A stretch of DNA of 64,000 nucleotides from assembly GCA_031266365.1 (NCBI GenBank), contig JAISBE010000015.1, positions 54,029-118,028 of the forward strand. Reading direction: 5' to 3'. This DNA comes from Oscillospiraceae bacterium (GTDB taxonomy: Bacteria; Bacillota; Clostridia; Oscillospirales; Acutalibacteraceae). The notes below the pieces were generated by a model that ran no database searches, had not been told where the DNA came from, and saw only the letters and a list, made by a program, of their open reading frames with translations. The first letter of the stretch is position 1; each line of letters begins with the position of its first letter. Position numbers and translations under genes: made by a program. Positions 53,282 to 61,872 of the stretch are shown one piece after another.

Positions 53282-54018
53282 CACCAGTAGCAAGCGCATA
53301 CAATGACCCTCTAGCAACCATCACAATGACAAAGGCATTGTTTACTTACCAGCTAAAGCTATGTGTCGGCTGGATTCTCTTACATGATAGCTCGACTCAC
53401 TCGACTGGATTCGAAGGCTTAACAGCCTCATGTCGCCACGGCGCGCAACGAATCTCCGACCTAGAGCAAGGGTGCATGGGGGGAATAACATCCCCGATGA
53501 CTTCTGGCAGTACGATGGTGTTGCTGTTTTGCAAATCAGGATGTATAGAACAATATTACTACTGCTACGGATTCACTACGGGCAATATACCACGTTCTAA
53601 CACGCACATATACTATGACCAGAACTCAGGTGTTCTAACAGTAACCTCAGATCTCACGCAAGTAGCTGATTTACCCATATACAAAGATGAGAACACGAGC
53701 ACCCAGGAGTCGATAACGGTAATGCTATCGGATCACCTGATACACACGCTGCCATACCTGAACATACCAAGTACACCCATTCGCAGTATGACCGGAAACT
53801 CACTCACTACCAGCTGGACCTTGGACAACACCACCATATTATCGGACACTTTAACAGTGCATATTTCCCTCGATGGATGGCATCATCTAGCTGCACCCTT
53901 CGTGGAGACCGTGGCGATAAACATAATAAATGAACCCGAAGACCAAAACACTAACGCAGAAGCGGAAGACGTGGCCGTGCTCGTGCAAGACACTAACGAA
54001 GAAGAGGATGAGGAATAA
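53227..54018 (+). CDS. Secreted protein of the exported set, lacking the C-terminal domain (263 aa)
   Basis: Tandem paralogue of the preceding gene with the same signal peptide (MKFLKRMLITTMLLATLQTP, then ASA). The mature region is Ig-like and Thr/Ser-rich with several Cys and a YYYCYGF patch at the position of YYYTHGEND. Homology to its neighbour is clearest at the end, AINIINEPEDQNTNAEAEDV against SIINEPDNKEEEDVAEDN. It stops in the acidic linker, so the 100-residue C-terminal domain is absent. Beyond the TAA the frame continues only briefly (KGDHIGDNKEKPKQEE). It could be a truncated gene or a natural short form. No anchor motif seen. Confidence 0.72.
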   Translation: MKFLKRMLITTMLLATLQTPVASAYNDPLATITMTKALFTYQLKLCVGWILLHDSSTHSTGFEGLTASCRHGAQRISDLEQGCMGGITSPMTSGSTMVLLFCKSGCIEQYYYCYGFTTGNIPRSNTHIYYDQNSGVLTVTSDLTQVADLPIYKDENTSTQESITVMLSDHLIHTLPYLNIPSTPIRSMTGNSLTTSWTLDNTTILSDTLTVHISLDGWHHLAAPFVETVAINIINEPEDQNTNAEAEDVAVLVQDTNEEEDEE

Positions 54019-54406
54019 AAAGGTGACCATATCGGAGACAATAAAGAAAAGCCCAAACAGGAAGAACCATCATGGCCATCATAACCACCGGAAACAACTA
54101 CTGAAATCAGAACTCTTGGATAAAGGTGAAATCTAGTAGATGGGTATATGAAGCACAACTTGGCTACTTTGCCCCACGGCCGGCGAAATCACCGAAGACC
54201 AAGTAGACATCAAACAAAAAGATAGTTCTAACCAGCTGCAACAAAAATCACCAATAAAGTTCATGCAAAATTTTTTACTACAATAATATATGCATCACCA
54301 GACAGGCCTGCTTTTAAATTTTCACCCTCATCTTTGCTTGTGCCACAAAGCAGCATTTAATTAGCAGAGGGTGAAATGCGGTAGCCCTGTTTGGGTACTT
54401 TAAAAG
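54019..54406. other. Intergenic after the secreted-protein tandem
   Basis: Contains the short 3' direct repeat near 54111-54150 and about 20 bases (AAAATCACCAATAAAGTTCA) like an edge of the two-hairpin repeat near 54245. No supported gene. Confidence 0.4.
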
Positions 54407-54435
54407 TTGCATAATTAACTTAAATATATTATAAT
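54407..54435 (+). promoter_or_regulatory. Promoter of the tmk-DJ1-ygfA-mltG group
   Basis: TTGCAT at 54407-54412, 17-base spacer, TATAAT at 54430-54435. Confidence 0.65.
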
Positions 54436-54555
54436 AGCCTTGTCAATTTGAATTGGCGCGGCTTTTGTGTTTTTTAGCTTACAACATCAAGATTTCATTA
54501 ACGATAGCACTTTCATTTCGTCGCGCAGAACTTTGAAAATAAAGGGATAGTTGCA

Positions 54556-55212
54556 ATGTACGGAAAATTAATAGTCATTGAAGGGCTGGACGGAAGCGGC
54601 AAAGCTACTCAAACTGCTCTCTTAGCAAAAAGTATCGAAAATCTTAAAGAAAAAGTCTTCTCGATCAGCTTTCCAGATTATAACGAGCCTTCGTCTGATT
54701 TTGTGAAAATATATCTTAATTCCGAACTTGGAAATGATCCTGAAGCTGTAAATGCATTTGCTGCATCCTCGTTTTATGCCATCGATAGATATGTAAGTTT
54801 TGTTAAATTTTGGAAGAATAAATACGAATCCGGCTATACCATCATCGCCGATCGTTACACAACCTCAAATTCCATCTATCAATTGGCAAAATTTCCTAAA
54901 ACCCTTTGGGATAACTACTTACTATGGCTCGAAGACTACGAATACGATAAACTCAAGTTGCCTCGACCACATTTGGTTATATATCTGGATGTACCGGTTG
55001 AAGTTTCCCAAAAATTGATGCTAAAACGATATAACGGCATTCCCGAAAAAATGGATTTACACGAAAAAAACGTGAACTTTTTAAACTCTTGCAGAGTTGC
55101 TGCGCTCTATACTGCAAAAAAAATGGGATGGTTTATCATTAATTGTTGTGATGAAAATAATCAAATAATTTCAGCTCAAGAGATACACAGCACTATATTA
55201 AAAATATTATAA
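54556..55212 (+). CDS. Thymidylate kinase-like protein
   Basis: P-loop nucleoside monophosphate kinase of 218 residues. Walker A GLDGSGKAT (10-18), DRY motif in IIADRYTTSNSIYQ near residue 97, and a LID region around VSQKLMLKRYNG. In the clostridial tmk-like branch this protein phosphorylates dTMP or a related nucleotide with ATP. The sequence IDRYVSFVKFWKNKYESGY is characteristic of the branch rather than of canonical Tmk, so the substrate is not certain. AAGGG precedes the ATG. It heads a plus-strand series with a DJ-1 protein, ygfA-type ligase and mltG. Confidence 0.88.
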   Translation: MYGKLIVIEGLDGSGKATQTALLAKSIENLKEKVFSISFPDYNEPSSDFVKIYLNSELGNDPEAVNAFAASSFYAIDRYVSFVKFWKNKYESGYTIIADRYTTSNSIYQLAKFPKTLWDNYLLWLEDYEYDKLKLPRPHLVIYLDVPVEVSQKLMLKRYNGIPEKMDLHEKNVNFLNSCRVAALYTAKKMGWFIINCCDENNQIISAQEIHSTILKIL

Positions 55213-55300
55213 AATTTAGCTTTTCTTATTTAACCATCTTTCCAAAATCTGAATTTTTTAAGCTTAACAATTTTTAATAATTAATCTAGGAGTGTTGAAA

Positions 55301-55840
55301 ATGATATATATTTTTCTAGCTAACGGCTTTGAGGAAATAGAAGCTTTGGCCGTGGCCGATATCTTAAGGCGCACTGATGCCTCAACCAAGCTTGTCGGCA
55401 TAGGAGGCAAACAAATTTCCGGCGCACACGGCATTAATTTCATTGCTGATATAGCAGAAAATGAAGCTAACTTAGACGAAATCACAGGTATTGTCCTTCC
55501 TGGTGGGCTACCCGGCACAAACAATTTGGAAGCTTCTTTACTAGTAAACGATGCCATAAAATTATGTTTTAATAAAAATTTACTCATAGCTGCGATCTGT
55601 GCTGCCCCTTCTATTTTAGGGCATATGGGGATATTAAAAGGCAAATCTGCGACGTGTTATCCCGGTTTTGAAAAGGAACTAAAAAATGCTAATGTCGTTG
55701 ATTCTCAAGTCTGCGTGGACGGAAATATAATCACGGCCAAAGGGCCTGGAGCTGCAATAGATTTTGGGCTTGCAGTTGTTAAATATTTACAAGGAAATGT
55801 ATTTTCAAAAAAAATCAGGGCACAATTGCAATGTATTTAA
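55301..55840 (+). CDS. DJ-1/PfpI family protein
   Basis: 179 residues, DJ-1 superfamily. The nucleophile-elbow cysteine Cys100 lies in AAICAAPSILG and the conserved acidic residue in ANGFEEIEA at the N-terminus. The closest pattern is the YajL/DJ-1 branch (GIVLPGGLPGTNNL; AKGPGAAIDFGL), proposed as protein or nucleotide deglycases or chaperones; the activity is debated. ATG at 55301 follows AGGAG by 8 bases. Its end overlaps the next gene by 10 bases, which indicates translational coupling with the folate ligase. Confidence 0.9.
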   Translation: MIYIFLANGFEEIEALAVADILRRTDASTKLVGIGGKQISGAHGINFIADIAENEANLDEITGIVLPGGLPGTNNLEASLLVNDAIKLCFNKNLLIAAICAAPSILGHMGILKGKSATCYPGFEKELKNANVVDSQVCVDGNIITAKGPGAAIDFGLAVVKYLQGNVFSKKIRAQLQCI

Positions 55841-56412
55841 ACAGCATAAAACAATCCAAGGAAAATTTAAGGTCATATTTTAAAAAAATTCGCTCAAATA
55901 TTAAAAATCGCGAGAAAATTAAGCTTGATTTGGCCATTCAAACTAGATTACTCAACGCGCGACAATATCTTGAGAGTACCAAAATTTTCACTTATATATC
56001 AAAAAAAAGCGAAATTAACACCACTCTAATCATTAAAGATGCGCTTTTAAATCGCAAAATTGTTGCCGTGCCAAAATGTGGCAAAGAAGATAGTGACATG
56101 GATTTTTATAAGATATATTCTTTAAATGATTTAAAACCAGGTGCATTTGGCGTTTTAGAACCGATTCCTGAGAGGTGTCAATTAATAACAAATCTTTCTA
56201 ATGGCTTATGCATCGTTCCCGGTCTTGGATTTGATATCAGGGGATTTCGTTTAGGATACGGGAAAGGCTACTACGATAGATTTTTAGCAAAATTTGGCGG
56301 CATAACCATGGGACTTTGTTACTCAAATTGCGTCATTTCAAAGTTACCTCGGAACCTCTTCGACAAGCAAATTAAATTTTTAGTTACAGAGCATTATTTT
56401 AAAAAAGCTTAG
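55831..56412 (+). CDS. 5-formyltetrahydrofolate cyclo-ligase
   Basis: Converts 5-formyl-THF to 5,10-methenyl-THF with ATP, returning the storage folate to the one-carbon pool used by purine synthesis. It has 193 residues. It has the N-terminal LRSYFKKIRSNIKNREKI helix, PKCGKEDSDMDFYKI, GVLEPIPE and the signature RLGYGKGYYDRFL near 140-152. The start ATG lies inside the DJ-1 gene. It is typical YgfA-family length. The partner gene order DJ-1 to ygfA occurs in other Clostridia. Confidence 0.93.
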   Translation: MYLNSIKQSKENLRSYFKKIRSNIKNREKIKLDLAIQTRLLNARQYLESTKIFTYISKKSEINTTLIIKDALLNRKIVAVPKCGKEDSDMDFYKIYSLNDLKPGAFGVLEPIPERCQLITNLSNGLCIVPGLGFDIRGFRLGYGKGYYDRFLAKFGGITMGLCYSNCVISKLPRNLFDKQIKFLVTEHYFKKA

Positions 56413-56482
56413 CATAATATTTGGTAAGATAATATAAAGTCAATAGCAAAATCTCATATTATTAAGGGAAAATATATAAATC

Positions 56483-57865
56483 ATGAAATTAGAAAACGAA
56501 GACAAAGAAAAATCAGGGAAAAAGCGGCAGACAAAGGATTACACAAACCCAACTTTAAAAAGTAGCGTTTTTTCTAAGAAAGACAAATCAGCACATATTT
56601 ATGAAAAAGAAAAGCTTAACAAAATCAACCAAAATTTATCAAATGAAATCAATAGTTTTAGCAATCCCAATTCTGAGAACGCCTCAAAAAGTTACACTAA
56701 AGGTAATTCTAGTAAGCCAAAAATAAAAAAAGTAAAAATTCCTGGGAAAAATATAGGCTTTTTTCGCATAGTTTGGATATTTATGATTGCCATTTTATCC
56801 ACTGTTTTTTCGCAATGTATAATAATTGGTGTTAATGATATGCTGGGAATTTACCGAAATAAAACCAGCATAGTAGTGGAAATTCCTAAAAACGCGGATA
56901 AAAATCAAGTAGCAAAAATTTTAAAAGAAAATGGTGTAATCGACCAAAATAAATTCTTTTGGCTGTACGCACTTTTAACAAAATCTCCTAAATTTATTCC
57001 AGGAACATTCGAAATTCAGACAAATATGGACTACGAAGCAATTATAAATCATTTACAATCAAATTCTAACCGATTACAATCAGATATTATTAATATTACG
57101 ATTCCTGAAGGTAAAAATATTATTGAAATCGCTAATATTCTATCCGAGAAAGACATTTGTGAAAAAGACGAATTTTTAAAAGCTTGCAATTCTAATGCAT
57201 TTGATACTGATAATTATAGCTTTATTAAATCACTTTCAGAAAAAAAAGAACGTTATTATAAACTTGAAGGATATTTATTTCCCGATACTTATAAATTTTA
57301 TAAAAATGAAAAACCTGTAAACGCAATAAAAAAATTTCTAAATAATTTTACAAAGCAAATCAGTAAAAAGACAAAAACAGATGGATATCCATCTAAAATT
57401 AGCATAAAAGAAATTGCAAGTGAAAAAGGAACAAAAATTGAAGAACTAGTAACTCTTGCTTCTATAATTCAGGCGGAAGCTGCTGATGACAAGGATATGC
57501 TCTGCGTATCTTCGGTTCTTCATAATCGGTTAAACACATTAGAAAGAAACGGCACCAGCACATTTGGTGAAGCTATTATGGGTATGCTCTGTGCGGATTC
57601 TTCTGTTTGGTATCCTCATAAAAATAAATCTGAAGCCCCCGATGGGCTTAAAAGCAAATACGACACCTATAAATGCCAAGGTCTGCCACCGGGAGCAATT
57701 TGTAATCCCGGGAAAAGTGCCATTTTAGCCGCTCTTTTTCCTAAAAAAACCGAATTTTACTACTTTTGTCATAATAAAGAAAAGAAATCATATTACGCCA
57801 AAACAAAACTTGACCATAATATCAACCTTAAAGCGGCCGGGCTTTTGGATCAAAATTCTAAATAA
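56483..57865 (+). CDS. mltG: Endolytic murein transglycosylase MltG
   Basis: Membrane-bound enzyme that cuts nascent glycan strands and limits peptidoglycan chain length. It has 460 residues with a long, Lys/Ser/Asn-rich cytoplasmic N-terminus (about 1-90), one membrane helix (FRIVWIFMIAILSTVFSQCI) and an extracellular LysM-like plus YceG catalytic domain. The conserved glutamate lies in ASIIQAEAADD near residue 332, with LHNRL and GLPPGAICNPGKSAI further on. The cytoplasmic tail is longer than in E. coli MltG, as in many Firmicutes. Last gene of the series; it converges with rqcP after 5 bases. Confidence 0.94.
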   Translation: MKLENEDKEKSGKKRQTKDYTNPTLKSSVFSKKDKSAHIYEKEKLNKINQNLSNEINSFSNPNSENASKSYTKGNSSKPKIKKVKIPGKNIGFFRIVWIFMIAILSTVFSQCIIIGVNDMLGIYRNKTSIVVEIPKNADKNQVAKILKENGVIDQNKFFWLYALLTKSPKFIPGTFEIQTNMDYEAIINHLQSNSNRLQSDIINITIPEGKNIIEIANILSEKDICEKDEFLKACNSNAFDTDNYSFIKSLSEKKERYYKLEGYLFPDTYKFYKNEKPVNAIKKFLNNFTKQISKKTKTDGYPSKISIKEIASEKGTKIEELVTLASIIQAEAADDKDMLCVSSVLHNRLNTLERNGTSTFGEAIMGMLCADSSVWYPHKNKSEAPDGLKSKYDTYKCQGLPPGAICNPGKSAILAALFPKKTEFYYFCHNKEKKSYYAKTKLDHNINLKAAGLLDQNSK

Positions 57866-57870
57866 AAATA

Positions 57871-58113
57871 TCAACTAATTAAACGATACATCAGCGAAGC
57901 ATCTTCTTTGTGGGTTGTTTCTGTTATGCTTATAACCTCAAAAGATTTAGTCTTACCTGCAAATTGCAAATCTATCTTATCCCCTATTTTAACTTCATAA
58001 GAAGCCCTCGCCTGTTTACCATTCACCAAAACTTTACCAGCATCGCAAGCTTCGTTAGCTAATGTGCGCCTTTTAATCAGTCTTGATACTTTCAAATATT
58101 TATCCAATCTCAT
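57871..58113 (-). CDS. rqcP: S4-domain RNA-binding protein (RqcP-like)
   Basis: 80 residues, a single S4 RNA-binding domain: MRLDKYLKVSRLIKRRTLAN, then EACDAGKVLVNGKQARASYE. This matches Bacillus YabO/RqcP, a factor of ribosome-associated quality control that helps RqcH add alanine tails to stalled chains. ATG at 58113 follows AGGAGG by 6 bases; a longer frame upstream is not needed. It lies downstream of hup, the usual hup-rqcP order in Clostridia, but the hup terminator lies between them, so read-through would be needed. Confidence 0.9.
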   Translation of the reverse strand: MRLDKYLKVSRLIKRRTLANEACDAGKVLVNGKQARASYEVKIGDKIDLQFAGKTKSFEVISITETTHKEDASLMYRLIS

Positions 58114-58175
58114 ATTATCCTCCTTCAAAATCCATAAAACAAACCGCAACAAATAAAATTTGTTTTATATTTAAC

Positions 58176-58210
58176 AACAAAAACCGACCTCCTTAGAAAG
58201 AAGTCGGTTT
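58176..58210 (-). terminator. Terminator of hup
   Basis: Minus strand AAACCGAC...GTCGGTTT stem with a 14-base loop followed by TTTTGTTG, 26 bases after the hup stop. Confidence 0.75.
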
Positions 58211-58235
58211 CTCTATCCACCCTTAAACCCCGCGC

Positions 58236-58514
58236 TTAACTTGATGCAACTGCCTCTTTGAACCATTTACCCGCTTTGAATGCTGGTACTTTAGCAGCCG
58301 GAATAACAATAATCTCATTTGTCCTCGGATCTCTCCCAGCCCGTTCTTTGCGCAAGCGCGGCTCAAAAGTACCAAAACCAACTAATTGCACTTTCTCTTC
58401 TTTCCCCACTGCATCGACGATCGTTTCAACCACTGCAGAAAGCGCTTTTTCAGAATCCTTTTTCGATAAACCACTTTTGTTTGAAACGGAAGCAACTAAT
58501 TCTGTTTTGTTCAT
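58236..58514 (-). CDS. hup: HU family DNA-binding protein
   Basis: Histone-like nucleoid protein, 92 residues, dimeric in the family. It starts MNKTELVASVSNKSGLSKKD, with VQLVGFGTFEPRLRKERAGR and DPRTNEIIVIPAAKVPAFKA forming the DNA-binding beta arms. The proline of the arm is retained in the IPAAKVP region. GGAGGG precedes the ATG. It has its own terminator. It bends DNA and affects recombination and replication. The gene is AT-balanced, like typical housekeeping genes. Confidence 0.97.
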   Translation of the reverse strand: MNKTELVASVSNKSGLSKKDSEKALSAVVETIVDAVGKEEKVQLVGFGTFEPRLRKERAGRDPRTNEIIVIPAAKVPAFKAGKWFKEAVASS

Positions 58515-59232
58515 GCCTTTCCCTCCACTTTTTATTTTGGAATATATTCAGCAGCTATGTATAACAGCTTTGACAAGCACCAATTAAGCTAATAAACCGT
58601 TATAATAATTACTGCGAATTTACAGATGAAACCTTTACTACCAAGCAATATTATAATAATATCTTATTAAATAGGTCATATTACAAAAACAAATTAAATG
58701 CCACCCTAATCAATGCTTTAACCCGCTATTGCAAAATAACGCTAAACCTAGCATATTCTTATTCTAGATCATAAAGTCGAATTTTTCAAGTATTTTTAAA
58801 GAATTTTTTAAAATAGTTTACCACAAACGCTATTCGACAAAAATCTTCAATAGCAAGGAGCGATAATAACTAAATTTAACAAACAATATATTTCAAAGTT
58901 ATATAAAAAATATTTCCCCACCCAAGATACGACAACAATTCCATCCACCCCGCACATGCTGAGGAAATCTCATTTTCGCTTTTTTAAGCCTCTGATTTTA
59001 GCAGAATTGCTGTCTGCGCGAACACGCTGTTTGCCTATTACCATATTTGTTGATACTAAAGGCTATTAAAATGATAATTTAATAGTGAAAATTATTTCAA
59101 AATGGTTTATAATTAAGAGTGAAAGTAAATTAAGAAAATTTTGGCAAAATGGCTTTCCTTTCAAAAAATATAAGTAAAAAAATTTTTCCCCGCATTAATT
59201 ATTTAGTCAAAGCTCCAGGAGGCTTTATACAA
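58515..59232. other. Intergenic between hup and the DUF3048 lipoprotein gene
   Basis: About 700 bases of AT-rich sequence without a supported ORF. A TATAAT-like -10 (59108-59113) lies before the lipoprotein gene, but its -35 is unclear. Confidence 0.4.
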
Positions 59233-60285
59233 ATGAAAAAAATTTTAAAAGCTATGCGTAATATAGCTATACTTTTTATCGGCTCTCAATTTATTTTATC
59301 TGGTTGTGCTAAAAAAGAGAATTCTTCAAAAGAAAGCTCTAAATCGCAAACACAAACAGAAGAACAAACTATTAACCCCAACTTAAACCCTTTAACAGGT
59401 CTGCCAATTGGCTCACGTGATCCTAACGCTCGTCCCATAGCAATTATGATAAATAACATCGATCGAGCTCAGCCCTTGCTTGGCGTTTCAAACGCAGAGA
59501 TAATTTACGAATGCCCTGTTGAAGGTGGCATTACACGCCTTATGGCTGTATATAAAGATCCCACGGATATTCCCAAGATAGGCAGCTTGAGAAGTGCTAG
59601 ACCTTACTACGTCAACCTAGCGCGCGGTCATGATGCAATTTATATACACGCCGGCGGCAGTAGTGATGCCGACAATATGCTTAACAACGGTGTGCTAGAC
59701 CACTTTAACCTTGCAGTGTATGGCGATATGGCATGGCGAGATGAAGCTCGCAAAAACAACTTAGGATATGAACACAGTCTTGTCACATCGGGGAAAAAAT
59801 TAATTGAAGGCATCAAAAAAAATAATGTGCGCTTAAAAGTAGATAAAAATAAAACAGGCCCCTTATTTAACGAAGATTCCCCTGTGCTAAACGGCAGTGC
59901 TGCGGAAAATTTGATCGCACCATTTTCAACTTATAAATCCACAGATTTTACATATGATCCTTCTAAGAAGACTTATTTAATCTCGCAGTTCAACAAACCA
60001 CAAATGGATGGACAGGCAAATGTGCAAAATTCTAAGGAGAATATTATAATTTTAAGAGTAAAAATATCCGATATAAACAAATCCAGCTTAAAATCCATAG
60101 AGCTTACTGGTCAAGGTGAAGGGCAATATATGAGCCGTGGGAAAATTATGGATATAAAATGGGAAAAAACCTCTGATGATGCCCCTTTAAAATATACAAC
60201 CACCGATGGAAAACCTCTAGCTCTGCTGCCTGGTCAATTTTATGTTTGTGCCGTTTCAACAGATGCTAAGGTTAGCGTGAAGTAA
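59233..60285 (+). CDS. DUF3048 (YerB-like) lipoprotein
   Basis: Surface lipoprotein, 350 residues. ATG at 59233 follows AGGAGG by 10 bases. The lipobox is FILSGC with Cys25, then a Ser/Lys/Gln-rich linker. The DUF3048 domain starts NPLTGLPIGSRDPNARPIAI and contains ECPVEGGITRLMAVYKD and GSLRSARPYYVNLARGHDAI. The C-terminal DUF3048_C part ends LLPGQFYVCAVS. The Bacillus homologue YerB is a lipoprotein of unclear function, possibly in the cell envelope or spore. An upstream in-frame ATG at 59149 lacks a site. Confidence 0.9.
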   Translation: MKKILKAMRNIAILFIGSQFILSGCAKKENSSKESSKSQTQTEEQTINPNLNPLTGLPIGSRDPNARPIAIMINNIDRAQPLLGVSNAEIIYECPVEGGITRLMAVYKDPTDIPKIGSLRSARPYYVNLARGHDAIYIHAGGSSDADNMLNNGVLDHFNLAVYGDMAWRDEARKNNLGYEHSLVTSGKKLIEGIKKNNVRLKVDKNKTGPLFNEDSPVLNGSAAENLIAPFSTYKSTDFTYDPSKKTYLISQFNKPQMDGQANVQNSKENIIILRVKISDINKSSLKSIELTGQGEGQYMSRGKIMDIKWEKTSDDAPLKYTTTDGKPLALLPGQFYVCAVSTDAKVSVK

Positions 60286-60297
60286 AATTTTCAAAAA

Positions 60298-60330
60298 AGT
60301 TGCATTTTCTTAATTTTAGAAAATGCAACT
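60298..60330. terminator. Strong terminator shared by the convergent DUF3048 and peptide genes
   Basis: A perfect 13-bp stem (AGTTGCATTTTCT with its complement) and a 7-base loop. On the minus strand TTTTTTGAAAATTTT follows, ideal for the peptide gene. Confidence 0.85.
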
Positions 60331-60351
60331 ATATATGGAACTAATATGAAA

Positions 60352-60666
60352 TTAATTACGAACCCTAAAAGTTACTTCCCATTCCTTGCCGGTACCATCC
60401 ATTTGGTGAAATAATTCGAACACTGAATGCATAGGGTTATTGCCATTCTTTTGCCTCCTCCTTCTACATCCTTCTCGACAAATGCCGTCCCCACTAGGTC
60501 CACTTTTGCCACAATGTTCGCCGCCGGGCCATTTCCGCTTATTGCCATCATCTTTATATACGCAAGTAATACTGCCATCCGGATTAACAGTTCTACTAAT
60601 TAATACAGCTACACCTCCGCTAACATCTGCGAGGTCATCAAATTGCAGTCCTTTTTCTTCCGCCAT
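60352..60666 (-). CDS. Double-glycine leader peptide (bacteriocin or RiPP precursor-like, 104 aa)
   Basis: Starts MAEEKGLQFDDLADVSGG, a short leader with the LxxDLxxVSGG pattern of double-glycine peptides. The ATG at 60666 follows AAAGGGTGG. After the Gly-Gly, the mature part begins VAVLISRTVNPDGS and has four Cys (near 37, 55, 66 and 70 in my count) with the basic stretch CRRRRQKNGNN. It ends in hydrophobic-aromatic segments (SVFELFHQMDG). It has a perfect promoter and a perfect terminator, so it is an independent transcription unit. No modifying enzyme, C39 transporter or immunity gene is adjacent. I cannot name it. It could be an unmodified peptide exported by machinery elsewhere. Confidence 0.65.
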   Translation of the reverse strand: MAEEKGLQFDDLADVSGGVAVLISRTVNPDGSITCVYKDDGNKRKWPGGEHCGKSGPSGDGICREGCRRRRQKNGNNPMHSVFELFHQMDGTGKEWEVTFRVRN

Positions 60667-60707
60667 ATTTAACCACCCTTTCAATATTTAAAACTGTTTA
60701 TATCAAT

Positions 60708-60736
60708 ATTATATATATTTTTAAATTAATTGTCAA
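60708..60736 (-). promoter_or_regulatory. Consensus promoter of the double-glycine peptide gene
   Basis: Minus strand TTGACA, exactly 17 bases, TATAAT; 42 bases before the start. Confidence 0.8.
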
Positions 60737-60787
60737 TATAATTATCGAAATATACTATAATTATATAAATTTAATAGGAGCAACAAT

Positions 60788-61660
60788 ATGGAAGTATCTG
60801 TCAGCGCGGCAGCTAAAATAAATTTATTCCTCGAAATTCTAGATAAACGCCAAGATTCTTACCACAACATAGAAACAGTAATGCAGTCAGTCAGCTTATA
60901 CGACACCATAACCATCGTTAATAGCGCAAATTTTAATGCTAATTTAACGTTAAACGGAGACATAAATGCTAAAATAAAGCCAAAAAACAACACTGTATAC
61001 AAAGCAGCAAATGCATTCTTTGACTATACCGGCATAAAAACCACAGGGTTAGAAATAACAATCAAAAAAAATATTCCTTTGTGCGCGGGTTTGGCCGGTG
61101 GCAGTGCTGACGCCGCCGCCACTTTGCTGGCTTTGGACAGAATTTTTAAAACAACACTTAAAATCGATCAGCTAAAAAAAATTGGTGAAAAAATCGGCGC
61201 TGACGTTCCATTTTGCATTTCTGGGGGAACCAGTTTGGCACAAGGAATAGGCACGAAATTAACAACTTTGCCGCATTTGCCAAAATGCTTTTTTGTAATC
61301 GTAAAACCAGAGTTTAACATATCAACAAAGAACGCCTATGAACTTTTTGATAACACTCACAAATTAGATAAAAAAAATGCCACGCAAATCATAAAAGCGG
61401 TTAAAAATCAAGATATAAAAACAGTCTCCAACCTCTTATTTAACCGTTTTGAAAAATCAGTATCAACAAAAATCGCCGCACTAAAATCAAAACTAACGAA
61501 ATGCGGCGCACTAGGTTCCTGCATGACCGGCAGTGGATCAACCGTATTTGGGGTATTTGACAACGAAAATCTAGCACTAAAATGCCAGGAGCTGCTGCAC
61601 AAAAGGCACAAAGCGTCGTTCCTATGCGAACCCACTAAAGCTGCGCTTACGTTTTTATGA
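60788..61660 (+). CDS. ispE: 4-diphosphocytidyl-2-C-methyl-D-erythritol kinase
   Basis: GHMP kinase of the non-mevalonate (MEP) isoprenoid pathway, which phosphorylates CDP-methylerythritol. It has 290 residues. AAAKINLFLEIL at the start is the family motif, then the ATP-binding loop PLCAGLAGGSADAAA near 98-112 and the C-terminal GSCMTGSGSTVFGVF. AGGAG precedes the ATG. It is single here; the related genes ispD, ispF and dxs are not in the window. The base composition is AT-rich as for a core gene. Confidence 0.96.
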   Translation: MEVSVSAAAKINLFLEILDKRQDSYHNIETVMQSVSLYDTITIVNSANFNANLTLNGDINAKIKPKNNTVYKAANAFFDYTGIKTTGLEITIKKNIPLCAGLAGGSADAAATLLALDRIFKTTLKIDQLKKIGEKIGADVPFCISGGTSLAQGIGTKLTTLPHLPKCFFVIVKPEFNISTKNAYELFDNTHKLDKKNATQIIKAVKNQDIKTVSNLLFNRFEKSVSTKIAALKSKLTKCGALGSCMTGSGSTVFGVFDNENLALKCQELLHKRHKASFLCEPTKAALTFL

Positions 61661-61751
61661 AAAGCTATAAAATAACAATTGTTCCAATCACAAATTATTT
61701 AATACAGCTAATTTTAATAAAAATCATCGCCAATACAGCAGCGTAAGCTCG

Positions 61752-61775
61752 AGAAAGCTGCGAGAGCAGCTTTCT
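61752..61775. terminator. Perfect hairpin between convergent ispE and the secreted-protein gene
   Basis: A 10-bp perfect stem (AGAAAGCTGC with its complement) around a GAGA loop. No long T run on either side, so it may be a structural block or weak terminator. Confidence 0.45.
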
Positions 61776-61872
61776 ACGGCCTTTGAAACAACGTTCAAAT
61801 ATATTTTATTATTCGTTAACTATACGTACAAACTGAGCTTTTTGGCGCGCCATCAGTATCTCGGCCAAGAAG

